From NCBI GenBank assembly GCA_002973575.1, contig PVEQ01000003.1, positions 186,001 through 250,000 of the forward strand: a stretch of 64,000 nt of DNA. The letters run 5' to 3'. Both the position numbers and the translations under genes were made by a program. The notes under the pieces were generated by a model. That model was given only the letters and a program-made list of their open reading frames with translations. It was not told where the DNA came from and made no database searches. Positions 27,178-36,414 of this stretch are shown here, piece after piece. The DNA is from Sediminibacterium magnilacihabitans. Its GTDB lineage: Bacteria; Bacteroidota; Bacteroidia; Chitinophagales; Chitinophagaceae. Positions within the stretch are counted from its first letter, which is position 1; each line of letters starts with the position of its first letter.

Positions 27178-28410
27178 TTATTTACCCAGTTTGGCTTTCA
27201 GGTTCTGGTCCAGCGCATCGAGGAATTCCTCGGTGTACAGGTAATGTTCACCATGGTTCACTTTATTGCCATGGATACATACAGCGAGGTCTTTGGTCAT
27301 CTTACCACTTTCCACTGTTTCTACACATACCTGCTCCAGTGCTTGACAGAAATTGATCAGCTCCTGGTTACCATCCAGCTTACCACGGAATTCCAGTCCA
27401 CGTGTCCATGCAAAGATGGAAGCGATGGGGTTGGTAGAAGTAGGCTTCCCTTTCTGGTATTCGCGGTAGTGACGTGTTACGGTACCGTGTGCGGCTTCAG
27501 CTTCCATCACTTTGCCATCGGGTGTTACCAGTGTGGAAGTCATCAGTCCGAGTGAACCGAAACCTTGTGCAACTGTATCACTTTGCACATCCCCATCGTA
27601 GTTTTTACAAGCCCATACGAAATTACCATGCCATTTCAGTGCACTAGCCACCATGTCATCGATCAGACGGTGTTCGTAAGTGATACCGGCTGCATCGAAA
27701 GCAGCTTTGAATTCTTTCTGGTAAATGTCTTCAAAAATATCTTTGAAACGGCCATCGTATTTTTTAAGGATGGTGTTCTTGGTAGAAAGATACAGGGGCC
27801 ATTTTTTCATCAGGGCCTGGTTGAAGCAGGCGCGTGCAAATCCCTGGATACTTTCATCGGTATTGTACATGGTGAGGGCTACGCCATCGCCTTTGAAATT
27901 GTACACTTCGAATTCCTGAACGGTTCCGTCTTCTCCTTCGAATTTAACGGTGAGCTTGCCCTTTCCTTTGGTCACAAAATCGGTGGCGCGGTACTGGTCG
28001 CCAAAAGCATGACGGCCAATGCAGATGGGGGCAGTCCAGTTGGGCACCAGCCTGGGCACATTGGAACAAACGATGGGCTCACGGAAAACGGTACCATCGA
28101 GAATGTTACGAATGGTTCCGTTCGGGCTCTTCCACATTTGTTTCAGGTTGAATTCTTTCACACGCGCTTCATCGGGTGTGATGGTAGCACATTTGATACC
28201 AACGCCATATTGCCTGATGGCATTGGCCGCATCTATCGTTACCTGGTCGTTTGTCTCATCACGGTATTCCACGCCAAGGTCATAGTATTTGATGTCAACT
28301 TCAATATAAGGAAGTATCAGTTTTTCTTTGATGAATTTCCAGATGATCCTTGTCATCTCATCTCCATCCAGTTCCACGACCGGATTAGCTACTTTGATTT
28401 TTTGTGGCAT
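27178..28410 (-). CDS. icd: NADP-dependent isocitrate dehydrogenase (eukaryotic-like, IDH1 type)
   Basis: 410 residues. The N-terminus [20 protein letters not shown] and the segments [21 protein letters not shown] and [14 protein letters not shown] are diagnostic of the short homodimeric IDH subfamily shared with eukaryotic NADP-IDH. It converts isocitrate to 2-oxoglutarate in the TCA cycle, making NADPH. It is a single gene with its own promoter box at 28443-28450 and a strong 3' hairpin. Confidence 0.97.
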   Translation of the reverse strand: MPQKIKVANPVVELDGDEMTRIIWKFIKEKLILPYIEVDIKYYDLGVEYRDETNDQVTIDAANAIRQYGVGIKCATITPDEARVKEFNLKQMWKSPNGTIRNILDGTVFREPIVCSNVPRLVPNWTAPICIGRHAFGDQYRATDFVTKGKGKLTVKFEGEDGTVQEFEVYNFKGDGVALTMYNTDESIQGFARACFNQALMKKWPLYLSTKNTILKKYDGRFKDIFEDIYQKEFKAAFDAAGITYEHRLIDDMVASALKWHGNFVWACKNYDGDVQSDTVAQGFGSLGLMTSTLVTPDGKVMEAEAAHGTVTRHYREYQKGKPTSTNPIASIFAWTRGLEFRGKLDGNQELINFCQALEQVCVETVESGKMTKDLAVCIHGNKVNHGEHYLYTEEFLDALDQNLKAKLGK

Positions 28411-28442
28411 GAACGATTGCTTTTATTGATTGTAAAACGGAG

Positions 28443-28450
28443 CAAATGTA
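28443..28450 (-). promoter_or_regulatory. Minus-7 promoter box for icd
   Basis: The minus strand reads TACATTTG, matching TAnnTTTG, with a TTTG about 15 bases further upstream as a possible minus-33 element. The leader would be about 28 bases. Confidence 0.45.
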
Positions 28451-28475
28451 CGTCAAATGAAGTTTCAAAATTTGG

Positions 28476-30359
28476 CTAAACATTCACGATTAATACCGGT
28501 ATGGGCAGTGCGTGCCTTACGTCTTCAATGGTTTCCCCGAAGAGATAATCCTTGAGACCGCTGTGCCTGTGGGCGCCCATCACCAGCAGATCGGCCTTCG
28601 AATCCTTCACGATCCGGATGATCTCATTCACCCGGCTCCGGTATCCTAATGCGGTCTCTACATGGTAACCCATGTCGCGCAGCTGGTGGGCATAGGCCTC
28701 CAAGCGGTTACGGTCGCGACGGGTTTCGTCGTCATCGCTGGCCGATCCCAGGTAGCTGGCCGATACGCTTTCTACCACATGCAATAAAATATAGTGGACC
28801 GATTTTTTGCCCTGGGTTACCGCATGGGCGATGAGCTTTTCATCGGCAATGGAAAAATCAAGCGATACAGCGATCCGCTCTGTGGGTTTCACTACCAGGT
28901 TGCGCAGGTTTGCTACGTCGCCGTGCATGGGAGGAACCTGGCGGCGGGCTTTGTATTTGCGCACCAGGGGCTGGAAAGTCATGATGAGGAACAGCCAGGT
29001 AAACCCGGGTATCGCCAGCGCCACCAGTATTTTCCATATCCAAAGTCCTTCTGAATGGAACAGTTGCGTTGTTTCTTCAGCAACCAATTTTACGTTGAGA
29101 ATCACCAGGATCAACGCTACCAGCCAGGCCAGTACCTTGATGCGCCAGGAAATGGCAAACTCCCCCATCGTTTCTTTATCGCTCACAAAATGGATCAGCG
29201 GGATTACGGCGAAGCCCAGTTGCAGGCTCAGTATCACCTGGCTCAATACCAACAGGTCGTCTACTTTTCCTTCACCATAAATCAATATCACTACTACTGC
29301 GGGTATGATGGCAATGAGGCGTGTGAGCAATCTTCTGAGCCAGGGATTCAGCCGCAGGCGCAGGTATCCTTCCATCACAATCTGACCCGCCAAAGTACCT
29401 GTAACGGTTGAGCTTTGTCCCGCTGCGATCAAAGCCACTGCAAACAACACCGGCGCCAGTCTCGTACCCAACAAGGGTTGCAACAGGCGATGGGCATCTT
29501 CAATCCGTGCCACTTGTGTGTTACCGGTCTTGAAAAAAACGGCTGCTGCCAGCACCATGATGGCAGTGTTCACAAAAAAAGCGCTGTTCAATGCAATGAA
29601 ACTGTCGATCAGGTTGTACCTGATGGCCCGCCATATCCCTGGCTTATCATCACTGATCTTTCTTGTCTGTACCAGCGCCGAATGCAGGTACAGGTTATGC
29701 GGCATCACTGTGGCGCCAATGATACCTACTGCAATATAGAGTGCATCGTTATCGAGTGCAGAAGGCACGAGGCCGGTTACTACTTCTCCCAGGTGAGGTT
29801 CGGCGAGAAACAATTCCACCAAAAAAGAACACCCGATCGTAGCCACCAATGCAATGATGAAGGCTTCCATTTTGCGAATGCCGTAACGCTGCAACAAAAG
29901 AAAAAGAAAAGTGTCGAGCAGGGTAATAACGGTACCCCATATCAATGGCAAGCCTGTGAGGAGGTTGATACCAATGGCCATGCCCAGCACTTCGGCCAGG
30001 TCGGTAGCGGCGATGGCCAGTTCGGCCAGGATGTAGAGGCAGAAGTTAACCAGTGGCGGATAGGTCTCGCGGTTGGCTTGTGCCAGGTCGCGACGGCGAA
30101 CGATGCCCAGCCTGGCGCTGAGGCCCTGCAGGAGCAAAGCCATTAGGTTGCTCATCAGCAATACCCAAATCAGCTGGTAACCGAAGCGGGAACCTCCCTG
30201 CAAATCAGTAGCCCAGTTACCGGGATCCATATAACCCACACTTACCAGGTAAGCAGGCCCTATATAGGCCAATATGCGCTTCCACCCTTTGCGCGGGGTG
30301 GTAGTATCTACCGATTCATGCACTTCACTCAGCGACTGGTCTGTCTGCACCCTGTTCAT
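28476..30359 (-). CDS. mntH: Nramp divalent metal (Mn/Fe) transporter fused to a C-terminal UspA domain
   Basis: 627 residues, about 200 longer than plain MntH. The transporter part (about 25-445) has the metal-binding D45-P-G-N48 motif in TM1 and MPHN in TM6, plus some 11 hydrophobic segments, and imports Mn2+ or Fe2+ with protons. The C-terminal part (about 470-627) is a universal stress domain with AVSLDFSIADEKL at its start and the nucleotide loop GAHRHSGLKDYLFG. The cytosolic UspA part may sense ATP/AMP and gate transport; that is inference. The gene is preceded by a palindromic operator overlapping its promoter. Confidence 0.93.
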   Translation of the reverse strand: MNRVQTDQSLSEVHESVDTTTPRKGWKRILAYIGPAYLVSVGYMDPGNWATDLQGGSRFGYQLIWVLLMSNLMALLLQGLSARLGIVRRRDLAQANRETYPPLVNFCLYILAELAIAATDLAEVLGMAIGINLLTGLPLIWGTVITLLDTFLFLLLQRYGIRKMEAFIIALVATIGCSFLVELFLAEPHLGEVVTGLVPSALDNDALYIAVGIIGATVMPHNLYLHSALVQTRKISDDKPGIWRAIRYNLIDSFIALNSAFFVNTAIMVLAAAVFFKTGNTQVARIEDAHRLLQPLLGTRLAPVLFAVALIAAGQSSTVTGTLAGQIVMEGYLRLRLNPWLRRLLTRLIAIIPAVVVILIYGEGKVDDLLVLSQVILSLQLGFAVIPLIHFVSDKETMGEFAISWRIKVLAWLVALILVILNVKLVAEETTQLFHSEGLWIWKILVALAIPGFTWLFLIMTFQPLVRKYKARRQVPPMHGDVANLRNLVVKPTERIAVSLDFSIADEKLIAHAVTQGKKSVHYILLHVVESVSASYLGSASDDDETRRDRNRLEAYAHQLRDMGYHVETALGYRSRVNEIIRIVKDSKADLLVMGAHRHSGLKDYLFGETIEDVRHALPIPVLIVNV

Positions 30360-30364
30360 TATGA

Positions 30365-30395
30365 GTCTAAATTAAACATTTAGACAAATCTAAAT
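30365..30395 (-). promoter_or_regulatory. MntR/DtxR-like operator overlapping the mntH promoter
   Basis: Two interlocked palindromes are seen: ATTTAGA-CAAA-TCTAAAT (30378-30395, perfect 7-base arms) and GTCTAAA-N7-TTTAGAC (30365-30385, perfect arms). On the minus strand the box TAGATTTG (30385-30392), an exact TAnnTTTG minus-7 match, lies inside the first palindrome. A bound repressor would block RNA polymerase, as expected for metal-dependent repression of a Mn/Fe importer. The regulator gene is not in the window. Confidence 0.65.
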
Positions 30396-30495
30396 TATTT
30401 TATCGATAACACTGTCCGCCTAGTCACTTCACGCGAAACGCTTACATTTATGGCATAAAACCGGGCAAAGCAATTATTACACAAACAATATCTGA

Positions 30496-31446
30496 ATGAA
30501 AAAATGGATCGCTGGCTTTTTACTATTGGGCATTTTATCCTGTAAAGAGAAAAAGACCGACTTCTCAGGCGATGTGCCGCTCAAAGCTTCCGATTTTATC
30601 GGAGCGTTTCCGAAGATCACAACGGTATTCAATGTGACGGATACCAATGTAGGCAAAAAAGCAGATACCCTTACCATCGGCTACAAGGCGCTGGAGCAGT
30701 TTGTGCCCGACAGTGCGCTTGATATACTGACGGGGAAAGATAAGAAGCGCTTGCAGATACACCCTGTTGGATTGATCGAAAAGGACAAGGAAAATTATCT
30801 CCTGCTCAATTTCGTTAAACGGAACAAGACAACCCTGGGAGTGATCGTGACCGATAAGAAGATCAAATTCCTGGGTGCCAAAGAGCTGTTATCCAATGCC
30901 AGGGATGATGGATATACGCATTCTGTTTCTGTGAACCGCGAGCCCACTTTCATCGTCAGCAAAGAAAGGATGGGGAAAGACAATACCCTGTTGTTTTCAC
31001 GTACCGGCTGGGTGTTCAACAATGCGGGATTGTTCATGGTAGCGATACATGATTCCAATGAAGAACCGCGGAAATCGGCTATCATCAACCCTATTGATAC
31101 ATTGTCGCGTAAAAACAAGCTCAGCGGCGATTATGTGCAGGATAAAAAGAATTTTGTATCGTTGCGTGACGGAAAAGATCCCAGCCACTATGTCTTCTTC
31201 ATTCATTTTGAAAAAGATGGTGGCAGTTGCACCGGTGAACTGAAAGGCCAGTTGGTTATTCATACACCCAATACAGCACAGTTTTCAGCGAGTGGCGACC
31301 CCTGTGTGATCGATTTCAACTTTGAAGGCAATACATTAAAGATCAAGGAAAAAGGTAGTTGCGGCAACCATCGCGGCATCAAATGTTTCTTCGATGATTC
31401 CTTCCGTAAGAAAAGGGAACCCAAAACCGCCCGTAAGCAGGGGTAA
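30496..31446 (+). CDS. Lipoprotein of unknown function
   Basis: 316 residues with lipobox ILSC (Cys16) followed by Lys-rich residues, so a surface or periplasmic lipoprotein. The mature part is rich in Lys/Asp with beta-like segments (TLTIGYKALEQFVPDSALDIL, FVSLRDGKDPSHYVFFIHFEKDGGSCTGEL), and two pairs of Cys in the last 100 residues may form disulfides (SCTGEL, DPCVID, GSCGNH, IKCFF). The C-terminus is strongly basic. No known family is recognised. It is divergent from mntH. Confidence 0.75.
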   Translation: MKKWIAGFLLLGILSCKEKKTDFSGDVPLKASDFIGAFPKITTVFNVTDTNVGKKADTLTIGYKALEQFVPDSALDILTGKDKKRLQIHPVGLIEKDKENYLLLNFVKRNKTTLGVIVTDKKIKFLGAKELLSNARDDGYTHSVSVNREPTFIVSKERMGKDNTLLFSRTGWVFNNAGLFMVAIHDSNEEPRKSAIINPIDTLSRKNKLSGDYVQDKKNFVSLRDGKDPSHYVFFIHFEKDGGSCTGELKGQLVIHTPNTAQFSASGDPCVIDFNFEGNTLKIKEKGSCGNHRGIKCFFDDSFRKKREPKTARKQG

Positions 31447-31563
31447 CCCGAACGATTGTATCAATCTTAAACATGTTTCCCACAGACCAATGTGTATAAA
31501 ATACATGTTAATTGAAAAAACCTATATTGCGCAACTAAATTGTATCAAAGCAAGCAACCCATC

Positions 31564-33216
31564 ATGAATTTCAGAAATTTCCAGGTTCCCTATCAGATCA
31601 GTGAACAGTACAGCAAGAAAGCGGCTTATTTTTCTATGGAATTTGCCGTTCATCAACCTTTGAAAATATACAGCGGCGGCCTGGGCTTCCTGGCCGGATC
31701 GCATCTGCGCAGCGCCTATGAATTGCGGCAGAACCTTATCGGCGTGGGCATTTTATGGAAATACGGTTATTACGACCAGGCACGTAACCAGGACCAGACC
31801 CTGCAGGTGACTTTTATGGAAAAGCTCTACAGTTTTCTGGAAGATACCGGTATTAAATTCCAGATATCGATACATGATCATCCGGTATGGGTGAAAGCCT
31901 ATTACCTGCATCCGGAAACTTTTTGCAGTGCACCCCTGTTCCTGCTGAGCACCGACTTGCCGGAGAACGATTATGTATCGCAAACCATTACCCACCGTTT
32001 ATACGATGCCAATGTGGCCACTAAAGTGGCCCAGTTCATCCTGTTGGGCGTGGGTGGCGCGAAGCTGATAGACGAGCTCGGTTTCAACCCCGATGTGTAT
32101 CACCTGAACGAAGCACACGGCATTTCTTCCGCTTTTTACCTGCTCAACAAATTCAAGAGCGTAGAGAAAGTGAAGGAACACCTGGTATTCACTACCCATA
32201 CGCCTGAAGAAGCCGGCAACGAGAAGCACGATATTTATCTCTGTCATAAAATGAGTTATTTCTGCGGACTCAGCATCGATGAAGTGCGCAAGCTCACCGG
32301 CATCAAAGACGACCAGTTCAACCATTCACTGGCAGCACTTCGCTTTGCCCGCAAAGCCAACGGCGTATCTGCTTTGCACGGTCGCGTGAGTCGGGAAATG
32401 TGGAAGAACTATGAAGGCATTTGTCCGATCGCTTCCATCACCAACGCGCAAAACTGGCGTTACTGGGCCGATAAACAATTGTATCGTTTCCAGGAAGAAG
32501 GCAATGATCTTGGGTTCGACGACCGCAAAAAATACCTGAAGAAAAGGGCTTTTGAGATCGTTGCCGATCAAACCGGGAAGGTCTTTGATCCGAATGTGCT
32601 CACCATTGTATGGGCCAGGCGTTTTGCCGGCTACAAGCGTGCCGATATGCTCACCTACGATATGGAGCGTTTTGAGGCATTGCTGAATAATCCGAAATAC
32701 CCTGTACAGATCATCTGGGCAGGTAAACCCTACCCTGTTGATTACCCGGCCATTTCGCAGTTCAACAACCTGGTACACCTGAGCAAGAACTACAAAAACG
32801 TAGCGGTATTGATCGGTTATGAACTGGGTTTGAGCAAGCGATTGAAGCAGTCGGCCGACGTATGGCTGAACAACCCGCGTGTACCCCGCGAAGCATCGGG
32901 TACCAGTGGTATGACGGCCGCTATGAACGGAGCCGTGAACTTTTCTACCGATGATGGCTGGATACCTGAATTCGTGAACCATGGCAACAATGGTTTCGTG
33001 GTACCCAAGGCCGATTATGGCAACATGACCGTACATGACCAGGACGAATACGACCTGCATAAGGTGTATGAAATCCTGGAACAACAAATACTGCCCATCT
33101 ACTACGATAATTTCGATACCTGGAGGCAGATCATGAAAAACGGTATGCGTGATGTGCGTTTCCAGTTCGACAGCAACAGGATGGCGCATGAGTACTACGA
33201 GATCATGTATAAATAG
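31564..33216 (+). CDS. Alpha-glucan phosphorylase-like GT35 protein lacking the PLP lysine
   Basis: 550 residues from the ATG at 31564, the size of the short alpha-glucan phosphorylase (GlgP/TIGR02094-like) branch. Family landmarks: YFSMEFAVHQPLKIYSGGLGFLAGSHLRSA at the N-terminus, DVYHLNEAHG, FTTHTPEEAGNE, ARRFAGYKRADML and EASGTSGM near the C-terminus. In GT35 enzymes the residue after GTSGM (or GTGNM) is the Lys that holds pyridoxal phosphate; here it is Thr451, encoded ACG. Without that Lys normal phosphorolysis is not expected, so this may be a non-phosphorylase glycosyltransferase or a glucan-binding protein. The call of the fold is firm, the activity is open. Palindromic element C follows the stop codon. 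Confidence 0.85.
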   Translation: MNFRNFQVPYQISEQYSKKAAYFSMEFAVHQPLKIYSGGLGFLAGSHLRSAYELRQNLIGVGILWKYGYYDQARNQDQTLQVTFMEKLYSFLEDTGIKFQISIHDHPVWVKAYYLHPETFCSAPLFLLSTDLPENDYVSQTITHRLYDANVATKVAQFILLGVGGAKLIDELGFNPDVYHLNEAHGISSAFYLLNKFKSVEKVKEHLVFTTHTPEEAGNEKHDIYLCHKMSYFCGLSIDEVRKLTGIKDDQFNHSLAALRFARKANGVSALHGRVSREMWKNYEGICPIASITNAQNWRYWADKQLYRFQEEGNDLGFDDRKKYLKKRAFEIVADQTGKVFDPNVLTIVWARRFAGYKRADMLTYDMERFEALLNNPKYPVQIIWAGKPYPVDYPAISQFNNLVHLSKNYKNVAVLIGYELGLSKRLKQSADVWLNNPRVPREASGTSGMTAAMNGAVNFSTDDGWIPEFVNHGNNGFVVPKADYGNMTVHDQDEYDLHKVYEILEQQILPIYYDNFDTWRQIMKNGMRDVRFQFDSNRMAHEYYEIMYK

Positions 33217-33217
33217 A

Positions 33218-33264
33218 TGTTAGTTGTGAGTTGTTAGATTAATTCTAGCAACTGACAACTAACA
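33218..33264. repeat. Palindromic element C (TTAGTTG-type inverted repeat)
   Basis: Arms at 33218-33238 and 33244-33264 pair at 19 of 21 positions around a five-base loop (TTAAT). The core is GTTAGTTGT. It begins one base after the TAG stop of the phosphorylase-like gene and ends 17 bases before the ubiX promoter box. Confidence 0.85.
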
Positions 33265-33281
33265 ACTCTCAACTATAATTC

Positions 33282-33289
33282 TATCTTTG
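33282..33289 (+). promoter_or_regulatory. Minus-7 box of ubiX, predicted leaderless start
   Basis: TATCTTTG matches TAnnTTTG and is separated from the ubiX ATG by exactly four bases (GCGG), so transcription is predicted to start at the A of ATG. Confidence 0.5.
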
Positions 33290-33293
33290 GCGG

Positions 33294-33854
33294 ATGAATA
33301 AAGTTGCCCTAGCCATTACCGGAGCCAGCGGAGCCATTTATGCAAAGCTGTTACTGGATAAGTTGTTATTGCTGAAAACACAATATGCTGAAGTGGGTAT
33401 TGTGATGAGCAAAAATGCAGAAGAGGTATGGCAGACAGAATTAGGCAATGATAGTTATCGCAAATACCCTTTCCGTTTTTTTGATAAACATGATTTCAAA
33501 GCGCCCTTTGCTTCGGGATCGGCGCATTACAATATTATGATGGTAGCGCCCTGTAGTATGGGCACGCTGGGCAGGATTGCAAGTGGTGTAAGTGACGATC
33601 TGGTTACCCGTAGCGCCGATGTGATGCTAAAAGAAAGACGCAAGCTTATTTTACTGGTGCGCGAAACGCCTTACAACCTTATTCATATCCGGAACATGGA
33701 AACAGTAACACTGGCAGGGGGCATTATTTGCCCTGCCAGTCCTTCTTTTTACAGTAAACCTGTTACCATTGAGGCAGCTGCATCTACTGTAGTAGATCGC
33801 ATGCTCGATTTAGCAGGATTTGAAATTAACAGCTTTCGTTGGGGGAGCGCTTAA
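33294..33854 (+). CDS. ubiX: Flavin prenyltransferase UbiX
   Basis: 186 residues, normal length. Motifs: ALAITGASGAIYAKLLLDKL at the N-terminus (FMN phosphate loop), APCSMGTLGRIASGVSDDLVTRSADVMLKERRKLILLVRETPYN, and PASPSFYSKP near the C-terminus. It joins dimethylallyl phosphate to FMN to make prenylated FMN for UbiD-type decarboxylases. No ubiD is in view. Its 3' end overlaps the convergent hutG gene by four bases. Confidence 0.96.
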   Translation: MNKVALAITGASGAIYAKLLLDKLLLLKTQYAEVGIVMSKNAEEVWQTELGNDSYRKYPFRFFDKHDFKAPFASGSAHYNIMMVAPCSMGTLGRIASGVSDDLVTRSADVMLKERRKLILLVRETPYNLIHIRNMETVTLAGGIICPASPSFYSKPVTIEAAASTVVDRMLDLAGFEINSFRWGSA

Positions 33855-34897
33855 CTCTTGGCTTTCAGAAAATCGCTCACCAGATAACTGATCAGCTTCC
33901 CTGTATCGGCGCTGGTTCTTCCGTTAGACAACTGTGCAGCGCCTTCACAAATATGCAGATATGCCACTTTGCTGTCTGCTGCCGTAAAATTGATATACTG
34001 TCGGGCATGCTGAATGCTGATACCGGCTGGACTGGAAGCGCTGCTCAACACATTTGCAACTGAATCGAGGTCTATTTCTATTCCACACAGACTATCTTCT
34101 GTAAAGCCTGTTGCATGGCCAATGGCTTGCAGGAAAGTTCTTTTCTCGTGCACGAATATGTCTTCATAAGTAATGCAATCAACAAAGGGATTGTTCACAA
34201 TATCCATCCATACATTTTGAGGCAGGTAGTTTTCATGTATGCCCACCACACAATATTTTTCCAGGTAACCATCGGCCTCAGCGTAAGTAAAACCGTTACC
34301 GCTGTGCCGGCCTTCCATGGGCCTGAAATCGGTGTGGGCATCGAGGTTAATGGCATTGATCTGTGCAATGGGCAGGATACCTGCTTTGTGAAATCCTTTG
34401 GCAGCGCCTTTGATGCAGGGATAAGCATTATTATGCCCACCACCAATGACAACCGGTATCTTTTTATTCTGCGTAATCATATGCACCAACTGCTCCACTT
34501 CATCATCGATCATGTTAACAGCATGCCGGCGGGCTTCCAGCTTCTCGTCGAAATCATGGGCATTTTGTTCTATCAGGGATTCAATGTCTGAGAAATCAAA
34601 ATGTCCCAACAGGAGGATATTACTCCCTTCCAGGAAATCATTGCTCTGAATATTCAGGAACGACTGTAAAAAAGGCATCCAGACCGAATCGGCTCCTCCG
34701 ATACCCATATTGGCTTTTACTCCGATGTCTTCGGGTATACCAAACAAAACAAATGGCGCAGTGGACTGTTGCAATGTTGTTTCGAGTAAATGGGGGCCGG
34801 CCGATAGCTGCACCCGCTCTCCGAGCTTGGTTTCATAACGGCGGATTTTTGTGAGAGACAAAACATCCTGCTTGTCGTAGAATTTAAAATGCTTCAT
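33851..34897 (-). CDS. hutG: Arginase-family ureohydrolase, probable formimidoylglutamase (HutG)
   Basis: 348 residues. Binuclear Mn ligands are present as GGGHNNAYP, NLDAHTDFR and CGIEIDLDSVA, in the order of the ureohydrolase fold. Arginase and formimidoylglutamase share these motifs; the neighbouring imidazolonepropionase gene, 56 bases upstream on the same strand, argues for formimidoylglutamase, which splits N-formimidoyl-L-glutamate to glutamate and formamide in histidine breakdown. hutU and hutH are not in the window. Confidence 0.85.
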   Translation of the reverse strand: MKHFKFYDKQDVLSLTKIRRYETKLGERVQLSAGPHLLETTLQQSTAPFVLFGIPEDIGVKANMGIGGADSVWMPFLQSFLNIQSNDFLEGSNILLLGHFDFSDIESLIEQNAHDFDEKLEARRHAVNMIDDEVEQLVHMITQNKKIPVVIGGGHNNAYPCIKGAAKGFHKAGILPIAQINAINLDAHTDFRPMEGRHSGNGFTYAEADGYLEKYCVVGIHENYLPQNVWMDIVNNPFVDCITYEDIFVHEKRTFLQAIGHATGFTEDSLCGIEIDLDSVANVLSSASSPAGISIQHARQYINFTAADSKVAYLHICEGAAQLSNGRTSADTGKLISYLVSDFLKAKS

Positions 34898-34953
34898 CTT
34901 ATTAACAGGTTTCCTTTCCGGTTAAGTTAACATATTCACCCGAAAACATAAAA

Positions 34954-36198
34954 TCACTTTTCTATCCATTCTCCGTTGATCATCACCCTGTCTACCAGGT
35001 TCGACCCGAACGCATAAGGCAAATAAGCCAGCGAAGGGATGGGTTTCGTAAAAATGAGGTTGGCTTTTTTACCTACTGTAATACTACCCAGTCGATCGCC
35101 CAATTCCATAGCATAAGCGCCGTTCATCGTGGCGGCATTGATGGCTTCTTCGGGTGATAGTTTCATTTGTATACAGCTCATGGATACCACCAGGTTCATA
35201 TTGCCGCTTGGGCTCGAGCCGGGATTGTAGTCAGACGCCAGCGCTATGGCACAGCCTGCATCTATCAATTGCCTCGCTGGTTGAAAAGGCATGCGCAGAA
35301 AAAAGGCGGCAGTAGGCAACAATGTACCGATGGTATTGGACGCAGCGAGCACTTTAATGGCATCGGCATCCATGGTTTCGAGATGATCTACCGATAAGGC
35401 ACCCAATTGTACGCCCACTTGTACACCGCCCGAAAGATGCAATTGGTTGGCGTGTATTTTGGGTTTCAATCCTGCCATCATACCTGCTTTACAGATGGTG
35501 ATGGTTTCAGCCGGTGAAAAGAATCCTTCTTCACAAAAAACATCGATGTAGTCGGCCAGTTTTTCTTTTGCTATCTCAGGTAACATCTCATGAATCAGGA
35601 GATCGATGTATCCCTGGTGATCATTACGATAAACCAGCGGATAAGTATGTGCCCCTAAAAATGTGGCTTTAACGGGTATGGGTGAAACGGTCTTCAGCTT
35701 TTTAATCACCCGCAGCATTTTCAACTCTCCTTCCACCGATAAACCATACCCGCTTTTGATCTCAATGGCACCTGTACCCAAGCGGATCAGTTCATATAAA
35801 CGTTGCAGCGATTGTTCGAAAAGCTGCTCTTCGGGCATTTCCTGCAGCTTGCGGGCAGAGTTAAGAATACCACCGCCTTTGGCGGCGATGGCTTCATAGC
35901 TCATTCCCCTGATCTTGTCTACAAACTCTTCTTCCCTGCTGGCTGCAAAAACCAGGTGGGTATGGCTGTCGCACCAGGCAGGTAAAACAAAAGCGCCCCG
36001 GGCATCAATGACGGTTGGATTCGAAAGTTCCTGCTTATCAATGTCTTTCATGAGACCATACGCTGCGATCCTTTCATCATCCAGCAACAAAAAAGCATCT
36101 TCTACACAAGGCAGTTCTCTTAGTGCCGCACCTCTCAAAACAGTACTGGTATTTCTTGTACCGACCAGGCATTTAATGTGGGTAATCAACCTGAGCAT
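34954..36198 (-). CDS. hutI: Imidazolonepropionase (HutI)
   Basis: 414 residues from the ATG at 36198; an earlier in-frame start at 36222 would add eight unlikely residues. It is an amidohydrolase with the metal-binding CDSHTHLVFAASREEEF motif, FLGAHTYP, the metal site around KIHANQLHLSGG and the late Asp in ALASDYNPGSSPSGNM. It hydrolyses 4-imidazolone-5-propanoate to N-formimidoyl-L-glutamate, the substrate of the next gene product. Confidence 0.96.
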   Translation of the reverse strand: MLRLITHIKCLVGTRNTSTVLRGAALRELPCVEDAFLLLDDERIAAYGLMKDIDKQELSNPTVIDARGAFVLPAWCDSHTHLVFAASREEEFVDKIRGMSYEAIAAKGGGILNSARKLQEMPEEQLFEQSLQRLYELIRLGTGAIEIKSGYGLSVEGELKMLRVIKKLKTVSPIPVKATFLGAHTYPLVYRNDHQGYIDLLIHEMLPEIAKEKLADYIDVFCEEGFFSPAETITICKAGMMAGLKPKIHANQLHLSGGVQVGVQLGALSVDHLETMDADAIKVLAASNTIGTLLPTAAFFLRMPFQPARQLIDAGCAIALASDYNPGSSPSGNMNLVVSMSCIQMKLSPEEAINAATMNGAYAMELGDRLGSITVGKKANLIFTKPIPSLAYLPYAFGSNLVDRVMINGEWIEK

Positions 36199-36414
36199 GT
36201 ACACAATATACCCCCTTTCCACTTGTTAAACAATCTTGTGCAGATACATGGTTCAAAAGAATGTTGTACATTGCACATATGCATACCTGCAGCAGTTTTG
36301 TTTTTTTGACAGCGCATTTTGCCTGGATGTATCGCGGCCTCAATCCCATGCCCGATCATTAAGTTCATCTGTGTAACAACGGAAAACTTAATTTTTTCAT
36401 CAACCCAACATTTT

